Shown in pieces: positions 60,703 through 64,000 of a DNA stretch of 64,000 nucleotides. The position numbers and the translations under genes were made by a program. Within the stretch, counting starts at the first letter, position 1, and every line of letters begins with the position of its first letter. The stretch is from assembly GCF_039543185.1 (NCBI RefSeq), contig NZ_BAABJG010000018.1, positions 69,689 through 133,688 on the forward strand, given 5' to 3'. The notes beneath the pieces were generated by a model that was not told where the DNA came from, did no database searches, and saw only the letters and a list, made by a program, of their open reading frames with translations. Origin of the DNA: Paenibacillus_S vulneris. GTDB taxonomy: Bacteria; Bacillota; Bacilli; Paenibacillales; NBRC-103111.

Positions 60703-63378
60703 TCACCCTCTCAGTTCAGTCAAACGGGCGATCACTTTATCTCTCTTATCCGCGTAATCGGCCAGCTTAGCTTTTTCTTCTTCGATAACTTTGGCCGGCG
60801 CTTTGGCCACGAATCCTTCATTGGCCAGCTTCTTCTCAATACGCTCCACTTCTCCGTGCAGCGTTTGAAGCTCCTTCTCAAGCCGTGCAATCTCCTGAGA
60901 AATATCGATCAGCCCCGCTAACGGCAAGGATAGCTCGGCTCCCGTTACAATACCTGTCATCGCTTTATCCGGCGTTGCAATATCCATACCGATTTCAAGC
61001 AGCGAAGTGTTGCAGAAGCGTTGAATATATCCTTCATTATTCTTCAAGCTGGCAAGAACGTCTGCCGACGCAGGCTTCACCAGCAGCTCGATTTTTTTAC
61101 TCATCGGCACATTAACCTCTGCGCGAATGTTACGCACAGCACGAATGATATCCATCAGGAGCTCCATTTCACGTACCGCTTCCTCAGCCTCAAAGCGGCT
61201 CTCATATACCGGCCACTGAGCAAGGGTAATCGTCTCTCCTTGATGAGGAAGGTGCTGCCATATTTCCTCGGAAATAAACGGCATAAACGGATGAATGAGA
61301 CGCTGTGTTTGGTCCAAAACGTAGGCAAGCACGGATTTCGTCGTTTTCTTAGCCTGCTCATCCGTACCGTATAACGAAATTTTGCTGAACTCGATATACC
61401 AGTCGCACAAGTCATCCCAAATAAAGTTATATAGCACACGTCCGGTTTCCCCGAATTCATAGGAATCCATGAGACGAGTCACATCGCGGACGGTTTCGTT
61501 CAGACGGTGCAGAATCCAGCGGTCGGCTGTTCCCAAGGATCCGCTAAGATCGATTTCCTCCGCTTTGAAATCTCCCAGATTCATCAGGGCGAACCGGGAA
61601 GCGTTCCAAATCTTATTAGCGAAGTTGCGCGCCTGCTCCACTCTCTCCCAGCGGAAGCGAAGATCCTGACCAGGTGTTGAGCTTGTGGACAGCATCCAGC
61701 GCATCGCGTCCGCGCCGTACTTCTCGATTACCTCGATCGGGTCGACGCCGTTGCCGAGCGATTTGGACATCTTTTGGCCCTCGGCATCGCGCACCAGCCC
61801 GTGAATCAGAACGTCCTTGAACGGCATTTGATCCGTAAATTCCAGACCCGTAAAGATCATCCGGGATACCCAGAACGGAATAATATCGTAGCCTGTTACA
61901 AGCAATGTGGTAGGGTAATAACGTTCCAGATCCGCCGTTTGTTCCGGCCATCCGAGCGTGGAGAACGGCCATAATGCGGAGCTGAACCACGTATCCAATA
62001 CATCGTTATCCTGCTTCAGGTTCGTGCTGCCGCAGGAGCATTGCTTAACGTCTTCACGGGAAACATGGGTTTGTTGGCAGTCCTCGCAGTACCATGCCGG
62101 AATCCGGTGACCCCACCAAAGCTGACGGGAAATACACCAGTCGCGTACATTTTCAATCCAATGCAGATACGTTTTTTCGAAGCGGTCCGGAACGAAGTTA
62201 GCTCCTTTGCCGGATTTTTGCGCTTCAATCGCACGTTCAGCCAACGGCTTCATTTTGACGAACCATTGTGTAGACAAGTACGGCTCGATTACAGCGCCGC
62301 TGCGCTCGCTATGTCCAACCTGATGAACGTGGTCTTCGATTTTCACCAAAACGCCCTGCTCTTTCAGATCGGCAACGATTTGCTTGCGGCATTCAAACCG
62401 GTCCATCCCGTTATATTTGCCGGCGTTCTCATTCATTTTGCCGCTTTCGTCCATAACGAGAATTTGCGGCAGATCATGGCGCTTGCCTACCTCGAAGTCG
62501 TTCGGGTCATGGGCAGGCGTGATTTTCACGGCGCCGCTGCCGAAGTCTTTTTCAACATACTCGTCCGCTACAATCGGAATCTCACGGCCGATTATCGGCA
62601 GTACTAGCATTTTGCCGATCAGGTGCTGATAGCGCTCATCCTCCGGATGGACCGCAACCGCTGTATCCCCTAGCATCGTCTCGGGACGAGTCGTCGCAAC
62701 AACGATGGACTCATCGCTGTCCTTCACCGGATAACGAAGATGGTACAGATGTCCCTGCACCTCTTTGTATACAACTTCAATATCGGAAAGAGCCGTGCGT
62801 GCAGCCGGATCCCAGTTGATGATGTAGTTGCCGCGGTAGATAAGGCCTTTCTCGTACAGCTTCACGAATACTTCGCGAACCGCCTTGGACAAGCCTTCGT
62901 CCAGGGTAAAGCGTTCCCGGGAATAGTCGAGTGAAAAACCCATTTTCGCCCATTGCTGATGAATGGATTCCGCATAAAGCTCCTTCCACTCCCATACTTT
63001 TTCGAGGAACTTCTCGCGTCCCAGATCATAGCGGGTGATTCCTTGCTCCCGCAGCTTTTGCTCCACCTTGGTTTGAGTGGCGATACCCGCATGGTCCGAT
63101 CCCGGAAGCCAGAGCGCGTCATATCCCTGCATTCTTTTGGTGCGGATCATGATATCTTGAAGCGTACAGTCCAGAGCATGCCCGATATGCAGCATTCCTG
63201 TCACGTTCGGCGGCGGAATAACAATCGTATACGTTTCAGCGTCCTGGCGCTGACCCGCTTTAAAGAATTGGCCTTTCAGCCAATAATCGTACCATTTTGT
63301 TTCGGCTTCCTTCGGGTCGTAGGTTGTTGGCATCGACGTCGTCGAAGCTTGGGGTTGAGTCGTCTTGGTTTCTTCCAT
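60703..63378 (-). CDS. valS: Valine--tRNA ligase
   Basis: An 891-residue class I synthetase. The HIGH motif is in PPPNVTGMLHIGHALDCTLQD and KMSKS in AEGQKMSKSLGNGVDP. The editing domain (VVATTRPETMLGDTAVAVHPED) removes mischarged threonine, and the C-terminal coiled coil (about 820-891, LIDISQEIARLEKELQTLHGEVERIEKKL) grips the tRNA. GGAGG precedes the ATG. A T-box leader with a GUC specifier controls it by valyl-tRNA charging. Confidence 0.98.
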   Translation of the reverse strand: MEETKTTQPQASTTSMPTTYDPKEAETKWYDYWLKGQFFKAGQRQDAETYTIVIPPPNVTGMLHIGHALDCTLQDIMIRTKRMQGYDALWLPGSDHAGIATQTKVEQKLREQGITRYDLGREKFLEKVWEWKELYAESIHQQWAKMGFSLDYSRERFTLDEGLSKAVREVFVKLYEKGLIYRGNYIINWDPAARTALSDIEVVYKEVQGHLYHLRYPVKDSDESIVVATTRPETMLGDTAVAVHPEDERYQHLIGKMLVLPIIGREIPIVADEYVEKDFGSGAVKITPAHDPNDFEVGKRHDLPQILVMDESGKMNENAGKYNGMDRFECRKQIVADLKEQGVLVKIEDHVHQVGHSERSGAVIEPYLSTQWFVKMKPLAERAIEAQKSGKGANFVPDRFEKTYLHWIENVRDWCISRQLWWGHRIPAWYCEDCQQTHVSREDVKQCSCGSTNLKQDNDVLDTWFSSALWPFSTLGWPEQTADLERYYPTTLLVTGYDIIPFWVSRMIFTGLEFTDQMPFKDVLIHGLVRDAEGQKMSKSLGNGVDPIEVIEKYGADAMRWMLSTSSTPGQDLRFRWERVEQARNFANKIWNASRFALMNLGDFKAEEIDLSGSLGTADRWILHRLNETVRDVTRLMDSYEFGETGRVLYNFIWDDLCDWYIEFSKISLYGTDEQAKKTTKSVLAYVLDQTQRLIHPFMPFISEEIWQHLPHQGETITLAQWPVYESRFEAEEAVREMELLMDIIRAVRNIRAEVNVPMSKKIELLVKPASADVLASLKNNEGYIQRFCNTSLLEIGMDIATPDKAMTGIVTGAELSLPLAGLIDISQEIARLEKELQTLHGEVERIEKKLANEGFVAKAPAKVIEEEKAKLADYADKRDKVIARLTELRG

Positions 63379-63458
63379 CGCTATGGACCTCCATTGTTAA
63401 AAAATCGTAATAAGTCCCGGTATCCCAGGAGTTTGCTGCGTATCGTTGCCAGATGCAA

Positions 63459-63830
63459 CAAAAAAATCCTTCCGCCGCAAAGGACGAAAGGATCTGCTTC
63501 CGTGGTACCACCTTTATTCCGCAATGGCGTTCCTCCCCTGATATCCGCCACTGTATTAACAATGCAACGGACACACAAGGCGAAAAAGATCGCTATGCGG
63601 CACTTCAACAGATAACGGCTGTGACCGGCAATGTCTAGTCTCATCAGCTGCGAAGGGCTTCATGGTAAGGACCGCCGCCTAACGCTAAGGAAATCTGAAT
63701 CGGTTGAACATTGCAACTCCAGGGCGACTTCGGCCAGTTACATCCTGCGGAATCTTACAGCGCAGCAATTCCGCTCTCTGAAGGGTTGGCTGCCTACTAT
63801 TCCCTTTCCACGTTGTTAGCATGTATAATC
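63459..63830 (-). ncRNA. T-box riboswitch (tRNA-Val) of valS
   Basis: On the minus strand the leader contains the stem I AG-bulge region AGAGAGCGG, the specifier loop with GAAGTCGCCCTGGAGT (GTC, a valine codon, at 63726-63728), and the T-box core AAAGGTGGTACCACG (63501-63512 holds GGTGGTACCACG), which pairs with the tRNA acceptor end. It ends in a terminator, ATCCTTTCG pairing with CGGAAGGAT, followed by TTTTTTT (63460-63494). Uncharged tRNA-Val would stabilise the antiterminator and allow valS-folC-murC transcription. This fills the gene-free stretch before valS. Confidence 0.93.
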
Positions 63831-63836
63831 ATTCCT

Positions 63837-63865
63837 ATGATAAACAACATTCCACATACAGTCAA
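63837..63865 (-). promoter_or_regulatory. Sigma-A promoter of valS
   Basis: TTGACT (63860-63865), a 17-base spacer and TATCAT (63837-63842) on the minus strand, placing the start near 63830, just before stem I of the T-box. Confidence 0.72.
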
Positions 63866-63929
63866 TACGATAAGTGTCATAAGTCGTCGATACTACTCAA
63901 TATAACCAAAAAACACCCCGAACAAACCC

Positions 63930-64000
63930 TGGTCAAGACCCCATTTTGTAGACATTGAAAAAAACCCTATGCCACAAGCTGACGCCGGTACTCTAAAGGC
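63930..64000 (-). mobile_element. End of an IS3-family insertion sequence (continues beyond window)
   Basis: A transposase C terminus lies at the window edge, followed toward lower coordinates by a candidate terminal inverted repeat starting TGGTCAAGACCCCA at 63930 and reaching about 63954. The element ends 65 bases upstream of the valS -35 sequence. The other end and the target duplication are outside the window. Confidence 0.6.
63967..64000 (-). CDS. IS3-family transposase OrfB, last residues (cut by window edge)
   Basis: Only eleven codons are visible on the minus strand. They read PLEYRRQLVA and stop (TAG at 63967-63969). This is the typical ending of IS3-group (IS150-like) OrfB integrases, whose domain closes in a P-x-E/Q-Y-R motif. 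The DDE catalytic part is outside the window, so activity cannot be judged. Confidence 0.55.
   Translation of the reverse strand, partial: PLEYRRQLVA

Noticed and set aside
1..64000. tRNA or rRNA genes
   Set aside because: No stretch showed a tRNA cloverleaf with CCA-type end or conserved rRNA sequence on reading both strands.

Overview
The window looks like chromosome of a spore-forming Firmicute of the Paenibacillus type. The evidence is intact sporulation genes (spoVB, bofC, safA, spo0B, spoIVFA/spoIVFB, a spoIIB-like gene, a SpoIID-family gene), purine-rich Shine-Dalgarno sequences with frequent GTG and TTG starts, a T-box, an L21 leader, and an S-layer-homology amidase. Gene order from recJ to valS follows the Bacillus subtilis order recJ/apt - secDF - comN - spoVB - yrbG - yrzE - yajC - tgt - queA - ruvBA - bofC, then pheA - pheB - obg - spo0B - rpmA - prp - rplU - spoIVFBA - minDC - mreDCB - radC - maf - spoIIB - folC - valS. 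The synteny statements come from general knowledge of B. subtilis; no comparison was run.

Layout. 1-5.4 kb is a carbohydrate locus: a Gfo/Idh/MocA dehydrogenase end, a sugar isomerase/epimerase, an SGNH hydrolase, a GH31 glycosidase and a YesN-type response regulator, with two cre-like sites. 5.5-9.2 kb holds a DUF445 protein, a bile-acid:sodium-symporter-family protein and a stand-alone MraY paralogue. 9.3-31 kb is mostly housekeeping on the minus strand: recJ-apt, a CDF metal transporter, secD-secF, comN, spoVB (+), yrbG, an ArsB/NhaD transporter, yrzE (+), then ruvC-ruvA-ruvB-spoIID-queA-tgt-yajC, bofC and safA. 31-34.7 kb is an amino-acid operon, ACT protein-hom-thrB-pheA. 35-40.4 kb is an inserted nitrate-assimilation unit (narK-nasC-phosphoribosyltransferase-like gene) beside a Nudix gene. 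40.4-57 kb carries obg-spo0B, rplU-prp-rpmA, RNase G, spoIVFA/B, rodA, minCD, mreBCD, radC, maf, a DUF4321 gene, an SLH amidase and a spoIIB-like gene. 57-64 kb has a Fur-type DUF1450-ferritin unit, valS-folC-murC behind a valine T-box, and the edge of an IS3-family element.

Regulation readable in the sequence: a GlnR/TnrA-type box at the start of the nitrate operon, a near-perfect Fur box over a TTGACA-N17-TATCAT promoter for DUF1450-ferritin, a GUC-specifier T-box before valS, an L21 leader before rplU, two cre-like sites in the sugar locus, and many rho-independent terminators.

The most unusual signal is a family of short hairpins placed directly against the Shine-Dalgarno sequence of recJ, ruvB and spoIVFA. 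Upstream of recJ and ruvB they are tandemly repeated (39 and 42 bp units), sharing a linker core and flanks but carrying different, internally compensated stems. No CRISPR array, tRNA or rRNA gene was seen. Only the two edges hold truncated genes.
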